From NCBI GenBank assembly GCA_014799465.1, contig JAAVHZ010000016.1:1-64000 (forward strand): a stretch of DNA of 64,000 nucleotides, written 5' to 3'. Source of the stretch: Lachnospiraceae bacterium. Lineage in GTDB: Bacteria > Bacillota > Clostridia > Lachnospirales > Lachnospiraceae. The translations under genes and the position numbers were made by a program. The notes below the pieces were generated by a model. It made no database searches. It had not been told where the DNA came from and saw only the letters and a list, made by a program, of their open reading frames with translations. Below are positions 45,795-54,376 of the stretch, piece after piece. Position 1 is the first letter of the stretch; every line of letters begins with the position of its first letter.

Positions 45795-46934
45795 ATGACT
45801 ATTTATACAGTGAAACCGGGAGATAGTATAGATGCCATTGCTGCAAAATATGGAGTGCCGGCAGAGAGGATTATATATGTAAACCAATTGACATATCCTT
45901 ACAGGATTGCAGTTGGTCAGGCATTGCTTATAACATTTAATGAGATATATGGCGGAACAGGTATTATTGCAAATGGGTTTGCCTATCCCTTTATAAGTCC
46001 GTGGGTATTGGAACAGACGCTGCCTTTCTTAACGGAATTATCGGTGTTTTCATATGGGTTTACAATAGAAGGAGATTTGGTAAATCCCGTATTGCCTACT
46101 GAATGGATGATAAGGGCTGCTATAGACTATGGAGTGAGCCCTGTACTTACATTGACACCATTTGGACCGGATGGTCAGTTTAATAATTACCTTATCCACA
46201 GGATGTTATCGGATACGGAGTCCAGAAATCGTCTTATAAGGAACATATATGATGCAGTTCTGTACAGAGGATATGAAGGGGTAAATATAGATTTTGAATT
46301 TATACTGGCAGAAGACAGGGACTTGTTTACGGAGTTTGTAAGAGATGTTACATATGCAATAAATGAGCTGGGATATGAAGTAACAGTGGATTTGGCACCA
46401 AAGACTTCGGCAGACCAGCCGGGATTACTTTATGAAGGCAAGGATTATCCGGCATTAGGTGAAGCAGCAAACAGAGTACTTATAATGACATATGAGTGGG
46501 GATATACTTATGGTCCGGCAATGGCAGTAGCACCAATTAATAAGGTGAGGGAAGTTATAGAATATGCTGTTACAGAAATTCCACCGGAAAAAATCAGCAT
46601 GGGTGTACCTAATTATGGATATGACTGGCCGCTTCCATATGTAAGAGGAGAGTCAAAAGCAAAGACCATAGGAAATATTGAAGCACTGCAGATAGCGGTA
46701 AATAATAATGTGGAGATTTTATTTGATGAAACATCAAAAGCACCATACTTCAGTTATGTATCAAATGGAGTTACACATGAGGTATGGTTTGAAGATGCCA
46801 GAAGTATTCTTGCAAAATACAGACTTAGGGATGAATATGGACTGCATGGTATCGGATGCTGGCAGATTATGCAGCTCTTCAGAGTGATGTGGATTCTTGC
46901 ACAGGGAGATATATGGAGTATTTCTATAGAATAA
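45795..46934 (+). CDS. LysM-GH18 spore-cortex-lytic-type glycosidase (SleL/YaaH-like)
   Basis: 379 residues, no signal peptide. One LysM domain at residues 1-45 (IYTVKPGDSIDAIAAKYGV ... NQLTYPYRI) followed by a GH18 barrel with GVNIDFEFI, the DxxDxDxE-like catalytic strand ending in Glu, GYEVTVDLAPKTS, MTYEWGY and MGVPNYGYDW. Such proteins are N-acetylglucosaminidases acting on cortex peptidoglycan during germination; the usual members carry two LysM units, this one only one. Together with spoVAD at 51.3 kb it points to a spore-forming ancestry. Confidence 0.85.
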   Translation: MTIYTVKPGDSIDAIAAKYGVPAERIIYVNQLTYPYRIAVGQALLITFNEIYGGTGIIANGFAYPFISPWVLEQTLPFLTELSVFSYGFTIEGDLVNPVLPTEWMIRAAIDYGVSPVLTLTPFGPDGQFNNYLIHRMLSDTESRNRLIRNIYDAVLYRGYEGVNIDFEFILAEDRDLFTEFVRDVTYAINELGYEVTVDLAPKTSADQPGLLYEGKDYPALGEAANRVLIMTYEWGYTYGPAMAVAPINKVREVIEYAVTEIPPEKISMGVPNYGYDWPLPYVRGESKAKTIGNIEALQIAVNNNVEILFDETSKAPYFSYVSNGVTHEVWFEDARSILAKYRLRDEYGLHGIGCWQIMQLFRVMWILAQGDIWSISIE

Positions 46935-46960
46935 AAGGTATTAAAAGAAACCGAAATGCA

Positions 46961-46989
46961 TTGATATTTGTATTACAATAAAGTATAAT
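46961..46989 (+). promoter_or_regulatory. Promoter of the EAL gene
   Basis: TTGATA (46961-46966), 17-nt spacer, TATAAT (46984-46989), about 30 nt before the ATG. Confidence 0.6.
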
Positions 46990-47020
46990 AGAGCTATATT
47001 AATGTAATGAGGTGACGAAA

Positions 47021-48319
47021 ATGGATAATGGCTGCGAAAATTTATATTGCCTTGAAAAGTTTGTATCCTTAAAGGAGTTCAAAAAGCAGGGTCAAAAAGT
47101 TATGGAATCCATGAACAATGTAATGTTCATTACCATAAATCTGAAGAATTTCAAGTATTTTAATCAGACATATGGTATGAGTGCCGGAGATGAACTGCTT
47201 GAGCATATGAAAGCACATTTTTGTCTGCATTTACATGAATGTAAACTTGCGACATATACGTATGCGGATCATATTTCAGCACTTTTGGAGCTGGATGATA
47301 TACAGAGTGATAATAAGCTGGAATATTTAAAGAATCTGGGGACAAGTTTTGTTAATCAGATAAATGATAAGTATCCGTTGGCAAAAGTACATCTTAATTG
47401 TGGAGTGTATTTTGTAAAAGATAAATATGAAGCATTTGAAGAGGTACAGGATAAAGGAAGATATGCACGCAAGTCGATAAGCGATACATATAATAATTTT
47501 ATAGCAGTATATACGGATGATATAGGAAAAAAGGCAATACAAGAAGCAGGAGTTATTCCACTATTCGAATATGCACTGGAGAATAATACGATTGAACTTT
47601 ACCTTCAGCCAAAATTCACCATTGATACTCAGGAGCTTATAGGAGCAGAAGCATTATCAAGAATTATTGATATGAATGGTAATGTCATATCTCCGGGAAT
47701 ATATATTTCGGTGTTGGAAAAGTCAGGATTAATAACAGAACTTGACAGGCGGATGATATATCTTTTAATAGAAAAGATGAAAGAGTGGAAAGAGTCTGAC
47801 AAAGAACTTATGACAGTGTCTATAAATCTTTCAAGAGTAGATTTTACCGTACCGGGATTTATAGAAGAAATAGATATGGCTATTGAAAATGCAGGACTTC
47901 CTAAAAAAGTATTTGAGTTTGAATTGACAGAAACAGTATTTTGTGAGAATATTGATGGAATTATACAAAAGATTGACGAAATGAGGAAAAAGGGATATAA
48001 GATAAGTATGGATGATTTCGGAACAGGTTATAATTCTCTTCATATTTTGGGAATAGTTCCAATAGATATAATAAAGTTTGACAGAGGATTTGTACTTAAT
48101 AGTCTGTCTACAGAAAAAGGATTTACAATAATGTCAAGCCTTATTAATACATTTAGTCTGACTAATTTTGAGATTGTATGTGAAGGTGTGGAGACCAGAG
48201 AAGAAGAGCAGATGGTAAGTAAGACAGGATGCAATATTATTCAGGGATATCTGCATGACAAGCCACTGCCAATAGATGAGTTTGAAGTAAAATATATTAA
48301 TAAAAAGATGGCAGTGTAA
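47021..48319 (+). CDS. c-di-GMP phosphodiesterase with degenerate GGDEF
   Basis: 432 residues, cytosolic. The N-terminal 165 residues are a GGDEF-fold relic in which the GGDEF loop is replaced (TYTYADHISALLE). The EAL domain follows: EAL at about 210 (IGAEALSR), Asn in SINLSR, Glu in FELTE, DDFGTGYNSL, IKFDRGF with Lys, CEGVET and QGYLHDKPLP. All usual metal and catalytic residues are present, so it should cleave c-di-GMP to pGpG. No sensor domain or TM. ATG 47021 is favoured over GTG 47012. Confidence 0.88.
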   Translation: MDNGCENLYCLEKFVSLKEFKKQGQKVMESMNNVMFITINLKNFKYFNQTYGMSAGDELLEHMKAHFCLHLHECKLATYTYADHISALLELDDIQSDNKLEYLKNLGTSFVNQINDKYPLAKVHLNCGVYFVKDKYEAFEEVQDKGRYARKSISDTYNNFIAVYTDDIGKKAIQEAGVIPLFEYALENNTIELYLQPKFTIDTQELIGAEALSRIIDMNGNVISPGIYISVLEKSGLITELDRRMIYLLIEKMKEWKESDKELMTVSINLSRVDFTVPGFIEEIDMAIENAGLPKKVFEFELTETVFCENIDGIIQKIDEMRKKGYKISMDDFGTGYNSLHILGIVPIDIIKFDRGFVLNSLSTEKGFTIMSSLINTFSLTNFEIVCEGVETREEEQMVSKTGCNIIQGYLHDKPLPIDEFEVKYINKKMAV

Positions 48320-48322
48320 AAA

Positions 48323-48368
48323 AATGCAATGTGTTATAGTTTTAACTATACACATTGCATTTTTTTTA
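48323..48368. terminator. Bidirectional terminator
   Basis: AATGCAATGTG-TATAGTT against AACTATA-CACATTGCATT, with A-rich and T-rich flanks, between the convergent EAL and AI-2E family genes. Confidence 0.85.
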
Positions 48369-49559
48369 TTTTTTAAATTCTTCTTCATAATAGGTAATCA
48401 TTTCGTCATGATTTCTGTTGCTTAAACCTGATTTAACCAGCTTTCGTATAATGTCATATATAACTGCGAACAGTGGTACACCTATTATCATTCCGGTAAA
48501 TCCCCATAATCCGCCAAATAGAATAATGGCAAAAAGCACCCAGAAGCTGGAAAGTCCTGTGGCATTTCCAAGAATCTTAGGACCGAGTATATTACCGTCA
48601 AATTGCTGCAATATTATAATAAATACAAGAAATTCTATTGCTTTAACAGGGTCGGCAATTAGTATTATAAAAATAGATGGTATGGCACCTATATATGGTC
48701 CGAAGAACGGTATTATATTTGTTATGCCTACTATAACGCTAACCAGAACTGCATATGGCATATTAAATATAAGGGTAAATATGTAGCATATAATTCCGAT
48801 TATGGCGGAATCAAGTATCTTACCGCTTAAAAAACCTTCAAACATTTTGTCAGCATATTTTACTTCATTAAAAATGATATCGGCATATTTTTGGGGAATC
48901 ATGCCATAAAGTATCATTTTAGCCTGATAAGAAAGCTTTTTTCGCCCTGCCAGAAGATATATGGCAGCTATTATCCCAATAATTAAATTTTTAAATATGA
49001 TAAAGATGCTGAATATTCCGTTTGAAAATCCTGATACAATCATCTGCATATTAGGAATCATGGTATTTTTCAGCCATGACTGAAGATTATCCGTTAAATC
49101 AGCAGTCAGTTCCTCCATATATTTCTGAGTAGTAGTATTTTCGGCAATATGTGTCTGTATCCATGATGTAACTTCATCAGTAATTCCCGGAAGCTGGCGG
49201 AACAATTTGATAACACTGTCAGCAAGCTGGGGGATTACCATTGACATAATCAGCCATATTGATAATAGCCCAAAAGCCATGCTTATAAATATGCTGATGG
49301 GAGCAACATTTATATCTTTTTTACCGTGCATACGCTCATGGTACAATTTGTTAAAAAAGTTGTCAAACCAGTTACATAGAGGCTTTAACAGATAAGCAAT
49401 AACACATCCATATATAAGCGGCATTAAAATCCGGCTGAAATTAGAAATAACTGAATTAACATTTATTTTGCCAAATGCCATATATATTATTAAAAATAAA
49501 ATAAGTGTTATTACAAGTACAAATAAAATTTTAAATCTGTCAGTGCGTTTTTCGTCCAA
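48366..49559 (-). CDS. AI-2E family transporter (PerM/TqsA-like)
   Basis: 397 residues, about eight TM helices. Family features: FSRILMPLIYGCVIAYLLKPL near the start, an amphipathic segment with YMEELTADL, DSAIIGIICYIFTLIF, VIVGITNIIPFFGPYIGAIPS (the most conserved motif), QQFDGNILGPKILGNATGLSSFWVLFAI and GLWGFTGMIIGVPLFAVIYD. Known members export AI-2 or act as Na+/H+ antiporters; the substrate here is unknown. The amylase-type gene lies upstream on the same strand, 11 nt away. Confidence 0.88.
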   Translation of the reverse strand: MDEKRTDRFKILFVLVITLILFLIIYMAFGKINVNSVISNFSRILMPLIYGCVIAYLLKPLCNWFDNFFNKLYHERMHGKKDINVAPISIFISMAFGLLSIWLIMSMVIPQLADSVIKLFRQLPGITDEVTSWIQTHIAENTTTQKYMEELTADLTDNLQSWLKNTMIPNMQMIVSGFSNGIFSIFIIFKNLIIGIIAAIYLLAGRKKLSYQAKMILYGMIPQKYADIIFNEVKYADKMFEGFLSGKILDSAIIGIICYIFTLIFNMPYAVLVSVIVGITNIIPFFGPYIGAIPSIFIILIADPVKAIEFLVFIIILQQFDGNILGPKILGNATGLSSFWVLFAIILFGGLWGFTGMIIGVPLFAVIYDIIRKLVKSGLSNRNHDEMITYYEEEFKK

Positions 49560-49570
49560 GATAAACTCCT

Positions 49571-51178
49571 TTAATTTACAAGTACTATTGTACTTCTGTT
49601 AGCCGGCAGTTCTACTATAAGCCGGTTATTTTCTATTGTGCACTGCGGATATTTTCCGAGATTACCATAATTTGCCGTAGGCACTGCATTTATTCCGGCA
49701 GATGTAAATATATTATCACATGCATCTTTAAGTTCTGTAATTGAATCATATATATTTGATACAGGATAATCAGAAAGACTGTCTCCTGAATTTACGGTTG
49801 ATTCTATTTCCTTAAGTACTGTTTCCACTGTATCTGTTTTACTTAAAGCATTTTTAATATTTTCAAGTATCTCTTTTGTATTGTCGGCAGTATCCTCCTG
49901 TACGTCACTTTCATCCATATCATTAGCGAGAAGGTCTACAGCCTGTGAAGCCTGTATAGGAAGATTGATTTCTAAATGTGCAGGGTTATCATCATTATTA
50001 AGGGCAACTATAACGGCACTGCCATTTAGTATCCTTCCAAATGCAAACTGCCTGTTGGTAAGGAGTAATTCTTTGTATTCTCCATAAGTAAGTTCCATAA
50101 ACTGTTTTTTAAGTTTGCCCAATTTCATTATAAGGGCGGTAACATCATTATTTTTATAGTAAGATTTATAATCTTCCAGATTAAGACATGGTCTAAGACT
50201 CCAGTCGGAACCTTTTTCTTTTCTGCCTTCGATACAGAATTCAGAACCATAATATAATGATGGAATACCTGGAACAGTATACAGAAGCATATTTATATTA
50301 TAAAGGTGTGCTTTATTATTAAGTTTTGATGCAATACGCTCAACATCATGATTATCTATAAATGTGTATAACTTTATTCCACGGCAGATATCATTAAGAC
50401 GTTTGATAGAGTGGGCTATTTCAAAGTAGTTGTGGTCATTGTGACCTGAATATAGTCCTTTGTGAAGTTCATAATTAGTTACAGAGTGAAGCATATTGTT
50501 ATTAGCCCATCTGCTGTAATCTCCATGAATAACTTCACCCATAAGCCAGAAGTCCGGTTTTAATCCATCTGTTACATGACGCAGTTCAGACATAAAACCA
50601 AAGTCAAGAACATCAGCGGCATCAAGACGTATTCCATCAATATCAAATTCATTAACCCAGAATCTTACTGTGTCAAAATGATAGTTTTTAACTTCCGGAT
50701 TCCTTAGGTTAAGTTTAACCAGAAGGTTATATCCACCCCAGTTGTCATAGCAGAATCCGTCATTATATTCATTGTTTCCGTAAAAGTTTACATTGCAGTA
50801 CCAGTCACGGTATCGGGAATTTTCACGATTTGATTTAATATCTTCAAAAGCAAAGAATCTGCGTCCGGTGTGATTAAATACACCGTCAACAATTACTTTT
50901 AAACCGATATCATGGCAATGCTTAACCCATTTTTTAAAATCATCATTAGTACCAAGTCTTCTGTCTACCATTCTGTAGTCAGTGGTCTCATATCCGTGTC
51001 CGACAGATTCAAACAATGGACCAATATATATAGCTGTACATTCAAGCTTTTTTACATGGTCAGCCCATTGCGTCAATTTGTCAAAATGATTTTCACTTTC
51101 TCCATTATTTTCTTTTGAAGAACCACAAAGTCCAAGTGGATAAATGTGGTAAAATACTGCATTATCATACCAAGCCAT
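49571..51178 (-). CDS. Intracellular GH13 alpha-amylase-family enzyme
   Basis: 535 residues without signal peptide. GH13 barrel: VFYHIYPLG at the start, DGVFNHTG (region I), GIRLDAADVLD with nucleophile Asp (about 184), LMGEVIHGDY with acid/base Glu (about 211), and FIDNHDVER (region IV, about 274). An unusual helical, acidic insertion of roughly 90 residues (about 410-500, with DMDESDVQEDTADN) interrupts the C-terminal beta domain, which ends in LPANRSTIVLVN. It probably hydrolyses imported maltodextrins. GAAAGGAG lies 7 nt before ATG 51178; the longer TTG frame is rejected. The AI-2E family gene follows after 11 nt. Confidence 0.87.
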   Translation of the reverse strand: MAWYDNAVFYHIYPLGLCGSSKENNGESENHFDKLTQWADHVKKLECTAIYIGPLFESVGHGYETTDYRMVDRRLGTNDDFKKWVKHCHDIGLKVIVDGVFNHTGRRFFAFEDIKSNRENSRYRDWYCNVNFYGNNEYNDGFCYDNWGGYNLLVKLNLRNPEVKNYHFDTVRFWVNEFDIDGIRLDAADVLDFGFMSELRHVTDGLKPDFWLMGEVIHGDYSRWANNNMLHSVTNYELHKGLYSGHNDHNYFEIAHSIKRLNDICRGIKLYTFIDNHDVERIASKLNNKAHLYNINMLLYTVPGIPSLYYGSEFCIEGRKEKGSDWSLRPCLNLEDYKSYYKNNDVTALIMKLGKLKKQFMELTYGEYKELLLTNRQFAFGRILNGSAVIVALNNDDNPAHLEINLPIQASQAVDLLANDMDESDVQEDTADNTKEILENIKNALSKTDTVETVLKEIESTVNSGDSLSDYPVSNIYDSITELKDACDNIFTSAGINAVPTANYGNLGKYPQCTIENNRLIVELPANRSTIVLVN

Positions 51179-51348
51179 TATAAAACTCCTTTCAATGTCA
51201 AATAATAGTATTATACATAAAAAATTGTTTTTATTCAATAATAATAAAGAATAAATTTGCTGTAAGGGGAGAACATAAGTAATAATCAACTTTATTATAA
51301 AAGAGTATTGTTTTTAGCCGTAAGCTAAACGGCGGATAGGAGGTAAAA

Positions 51349-52371
51349 ATGTCGCAAATGGTTGGCAGGCAGAGTATTGTCTTTGATAAGCCGCCCCATA
51401 TTGAAGCTATGGCATCAATTGTAGGGAAAAAGGAAGGGCAGGGACCGTTAGGACATGAATTTGACCGTATAGTGGAAGACCCCAAATTTGGTGAGGATAA
51501 TTGGGATGCTGCTGAAAGTAAATTTCAGAATGAAACGGCAAGACTTGCCATTACTAAATCAGGATTAAGTAAGGAAGATATAAGATATATATTTGCAGGA
51601 GATTTGTTGGGACAGCTTATTGCAACTACATTTGGTATAGCAGAATTTGAAATACCCCTTTTTGGTTTATACGGTGCATGTTCTACAATGGGTGAATCCA
51701 TAAGCCTTGGTGCAATGACCATAGCAGGAGGATATGCGGATTATGTGATGGCAATGGCATCCTCACATTTTGCCAGTGCTGAAAAATCCTTCAGGTTTCC
51801 ATTGGAATACAGCAATCAGAGACCGTTTTCAGCCACATGGACTGTAACAGGCTGCGGAGCAGTGATAATAGGCAAAAATACAGGAATTGCCAGAATAGAC
51901 GGCATAACTACAGGTAAAATAGTGGATTTCGGAGTAAAAGATGCTATGAATATGGGAGCATGCATGGCACCTGCAGCAGCAGATGTAATATACAGAAATC
52001 TTAAGGATTTGAAAGTTGATTATGATTATTATGATAAAATTATAACCGGAGATTTGGGATATGTCGGTCAGACAATACTTATAGATTTGTTAAAAGACAG
52101 AGGCATTGATATAAGTGATAGACATTATGACTGCGGCATAGAAATATTTGACAGAGTAGAACAGGATACACATAGTGGTGGAAGCGGCTGTGGATGTAGT
52201 GCTTCTGTATTGTGTTCATATATATTAAAGCAGTTGGAAAGCGGTAACTGGAAGAGGATATTATTTATACCTACAGGTGCATTAATGTCACCTATAAGTT
52301 TTAATGAAGGACAAAGCATTCCGGGAATTGCACATGCAGTTATATTAAGCAGTGAAGAAAGAAAGAGGTGA
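51349..52371 (+). CDS. spoVAD: Stage V sporulation protein AD
   Basis: 340-residue thiolase-fold protein that binds dipicolinic acid in the SpoVA channel loading DPA into the forespore. Signatures: VGRQSIVFDKPPHIEAMASIVGKKEGQGPLG, NETARLAITKSGL, FGLYGACSTMGESISLGAM, SHFASAEKSFRFPLEYSNQRP and GGSGCGCSASVL. AGGAGG precedes ATG by 5 nt; a small hairpin (GCCGT/ACGGC, 51318-51332) lies just upstream. The partner spoVAC is not in front of it as is usual; spoVAE follows after 3 nt. Confidence 0.94.
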   Translation: MSQMVGRQSIVFDKPPHIEAMASIVGKKEGQGPLGHEFDRIVEDPKFGEDNWDAAESKFQNETARLAITKSGLSKEDIRYIFAGDLLGQLIATTFGIAEFEIPLFGLYGACSTMGESISLGAMTIAGGYADYVMAMASSHFASAEKSFRFPLEYSNQRPFSATWTVTGCGAVIIGKNTGIARIDGITTGKIVDFGVKDAMNMGACMAPAAADVIYRNLKDLKVDYDYYDKIITGDLGYVGQTILIDLLKDRGIDISDRHYDCGIEIFDRVEQDTHSGGSGCGCSASVLCSYILKQLESGNWKRILFIPTGALMSPISFNEGQSIPGIAHAVILSSEERKR

Positions 52372-52374
52372 CGT

Positions 52375-52731
52375 ATGGATTATTTAAAAGCATTTATTGT
52401 AGGTGGGATAATCTGTGCAATAGTACAAATCTTTATGGATAAGACAAAACTTTTGCCGGGCAGGATTATGGTAGGTCTTGTTGTTATCGGTACCATACTC
52501 GGAGTATTCGGATTTTATGAACCGTTTATTGAATTTGCGGGATATGGAGCCAGTGTTCCGCTTATGGGATTTGGTAATGTACTTATGAAAGGTGTAAAGG
52601 AAGCTGTAGACAAAGAAGGATTTATAGGTATATTTATGGGAGGATTTAAAGCGAGTGCCATAGGAATAAGTGCAGCATTAGTCTTTGGTTATCTAGCAAG
52701 TCTTATATTTGACTCTAAAATGAAAGAATAG
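52375..52731 (+). CDS. spoVAE: Stage V sporulation protein AE
   Basis: 118 residues, three to four TM helices: LKAFIVGGIICAIVQIFMDKTKL, then PGRIMVGLVVIGTILGVFG, FIEFAGYGASVPLMGFGNVLMKGV and a last helix near ISAALVFGYLASLIF. This is the SpoVAE membrane subunit of the DPA channel. AAAGAGGTGACGT before the ATG overlaps the spoVAD stop, so the two are tightly coupled. A strong terminator follows. Confidence 0.93.
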   Translation: MDYLKAFIVGGIICAIVQIFMDKTKLLPGRIMVGLVVIGTILGVFGFYEPFIEFAGYGASVPLMGFGNVLMKGVKEAVDKEGFIGIFMGGFKASAIGISAALVFGYLASLIFDSKMKE

Positions 52732-52743
52732 CTATAATTATTA

Positions 52744-52790
52744 AAACATGGCATAATTCTGTTAGTTGGAATTATAGCCATGTTTTTTTG
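52744..52790. terminator. Terminator after spoVAE
   Basis: AAACATGGC-TAATTC pairs with GAATTA-GCCATGTTT, then TTTTTT. The right arm lies in the last codons of the convergent second lgt gene. Confidence 0.85.
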
Positions 52791-53547
52791 TTCTGCAGAT
52801 AATTATACCGATTAAAACTGCCATAATACTTATCCATTGGCTTGTAGACATATGCAGTAAAAATCCACGCTCTACATCTCCTCTTAAAAATTCATTAAAA
52901 AATCTTAATATTCCATATGAAATAAGATAGGTGCCAAAAAGAAATCCATCGTCATATTTGTATTTAGAGTGTATGTAAAATATTATAAAAAGCAGAAATA
53001 ATTCCGCAGCTTCTAAAAGCTGTATGGGGAATCTGGGAACATTGCTTAATTCAGTTACATACTCATTAATGGGAAAATGTATGGATAAGAAACCATGATA
53101 TTCAATTCCATAGCAGCATCCTCCCATAAAGCAGCCAATTCTTCCTATTGAATGTATAAATGGAATAGCAGGAGTAATTACGTTCATGAAATGTAGAAAT
53201 TTAAAATCCATTTGAACGCAGTACAGGTATATCATAATAATGGCACCCAATAGGCCACCATAGAATACGTATCCGCTAAAGCTGTAATAAATGGCATATA
53301 ATAATGAAGAATGAACTGCATCCCGGTTTTTAATTAGTACAGGAATTACGGTAATAAAGTGCAATAACTTTGCACCGACTATCATACCAATGGCAGCAAG
53401 AATAGAAGAAATATATATATTTCCTTTTGAATATCCGTAGATATTTGCACGAAATGATATGAGTATTGTGCCTATTATATATGAAAATGCTATGAGGGTT
53501 CCATATACGGGAATGGGGAAGGAACCTATATTGATTATGGGGAGCAT
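52762..53547 (-). CDS. Prolipoprotein diacylglyceryl transferase-like protein, paralogue 2
   Basis: 261 residues, seven TM helices. IPVYGTLIAFSYIIG at the start, YVFYGGLLGAI, HSIGRIGCFMGGCCYGIEY with the essential Arg, and YGILRFFNEFLRGDVERG. It shares the Cys-rich Lgt signature with the gene at 43777 but differs elsewhere. The rest of the 800-bp upstream gap has no gene on this strand. Its stop lies inside the spoVAE terminator. Whether it modifies lipoproteins in sporulating cells is open. Confidence 0.8.
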   Translation of the reverse strand: MLPIINIGSFPIPVYGTLIAFSYIIGTILISFRANIYGYSKGNIYISSILAAIGMIVGAKLLHFITVIPVLIKNRDAVHSSLLYAIYYSFSGYVFYGGLLGAIIMIYLYCVQMDFKFLHFMNVITPAIPFIHSIGRIGCFMGGCCYGIEYHGFLSIHFPINEYVTELSNVPRFPIQLLEAAELFLLFIIFYIHSKYKYDDGFLFGTYLISYGILRFFNEFLRGDVERGFLLHMSTSQWISIMAVLIGIIICRTKKHGYNSN

Positions 53548-54376
53548 ATGGTTTCGACCTTTCGTTAATTATTAGAATAAATTTTAACAGATATAATGAA
53601 TAAAGTAAATCATTTTAATGGTGAAACAATTATAAAGAATGTGCACACTCTTCTGGATAATACTTTTTGCAGTCTGGTAACATTAAACATCAAATTTTTT
53701 ATTCTTTAATGGTGGTTAATAAATTGGTAAAATTATACAAAAAAATTTTATATTTTATTTGAAAATAAATTATTTATATTATAAAATTAAAATATATTAT
53801 TTATGCTAGTAAAGGGCAACAAAAATAATATTAAAATTTTTAAGGGCAGGGAGGGGATAATGCAGGAAAAGGAAAGGAAGGAAAAGCTTATGTTATATGA
53901 GACGATATTCTTCCATGATAATTACTAAGGATAGAAATACTCAACTGAATATGGGTAATAAAAATACATATAAAATTAAACCATTCAGTGAAATTTGCTA
54001 AAAAATATAGGGACTAATAAAGCAGTGGTCTTTATACGATGGAATGAAGAACCTGTTGCATAAAAAGATTTTATATTGCTATAAAAAGTTTTATGTAGTT
54101 GTTTTCTGTATTATTAAAAATGAAACAATAGAAAAATTGGTTTAATGGATAAAAGTACATAAAATACAATGATTATTGTCTGGCAGTGCTATCTGATTTT
54201 GAAAAATGGAAGTGCTGTATAAAATGACAAAGAGAGAAAAATTAAGGTACTATAGATAAAGCATTTTCTAACAAATTAAGTAGGAAGAAAATGAAAAATG
54301 AATCTACAAAACCTTAAAGAGAATAGTCAGAATTATGAAAAAGTAAGAGTGGCTATGATATGTTAGGAGGTATTTT
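53548..54376. other. Gene-free AT-rich region with a possible 22-codon ORF
   Basis: 829 bp, very AT-rich. The only frame with a convincing ribosome site (GGGAGGGG) is ATG 53860 to TAA 53928, 22 codons, charged then hydrophobic (LMLYETIFF). It might be a peptide, or a remnant. Fragments between 53990 and 54240 look like decayed coding DNA with many stops. The region serves as upstream sequence of the large secreted protein gene, whose site is AGGAGG near 54363. Confidence 0.4.
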
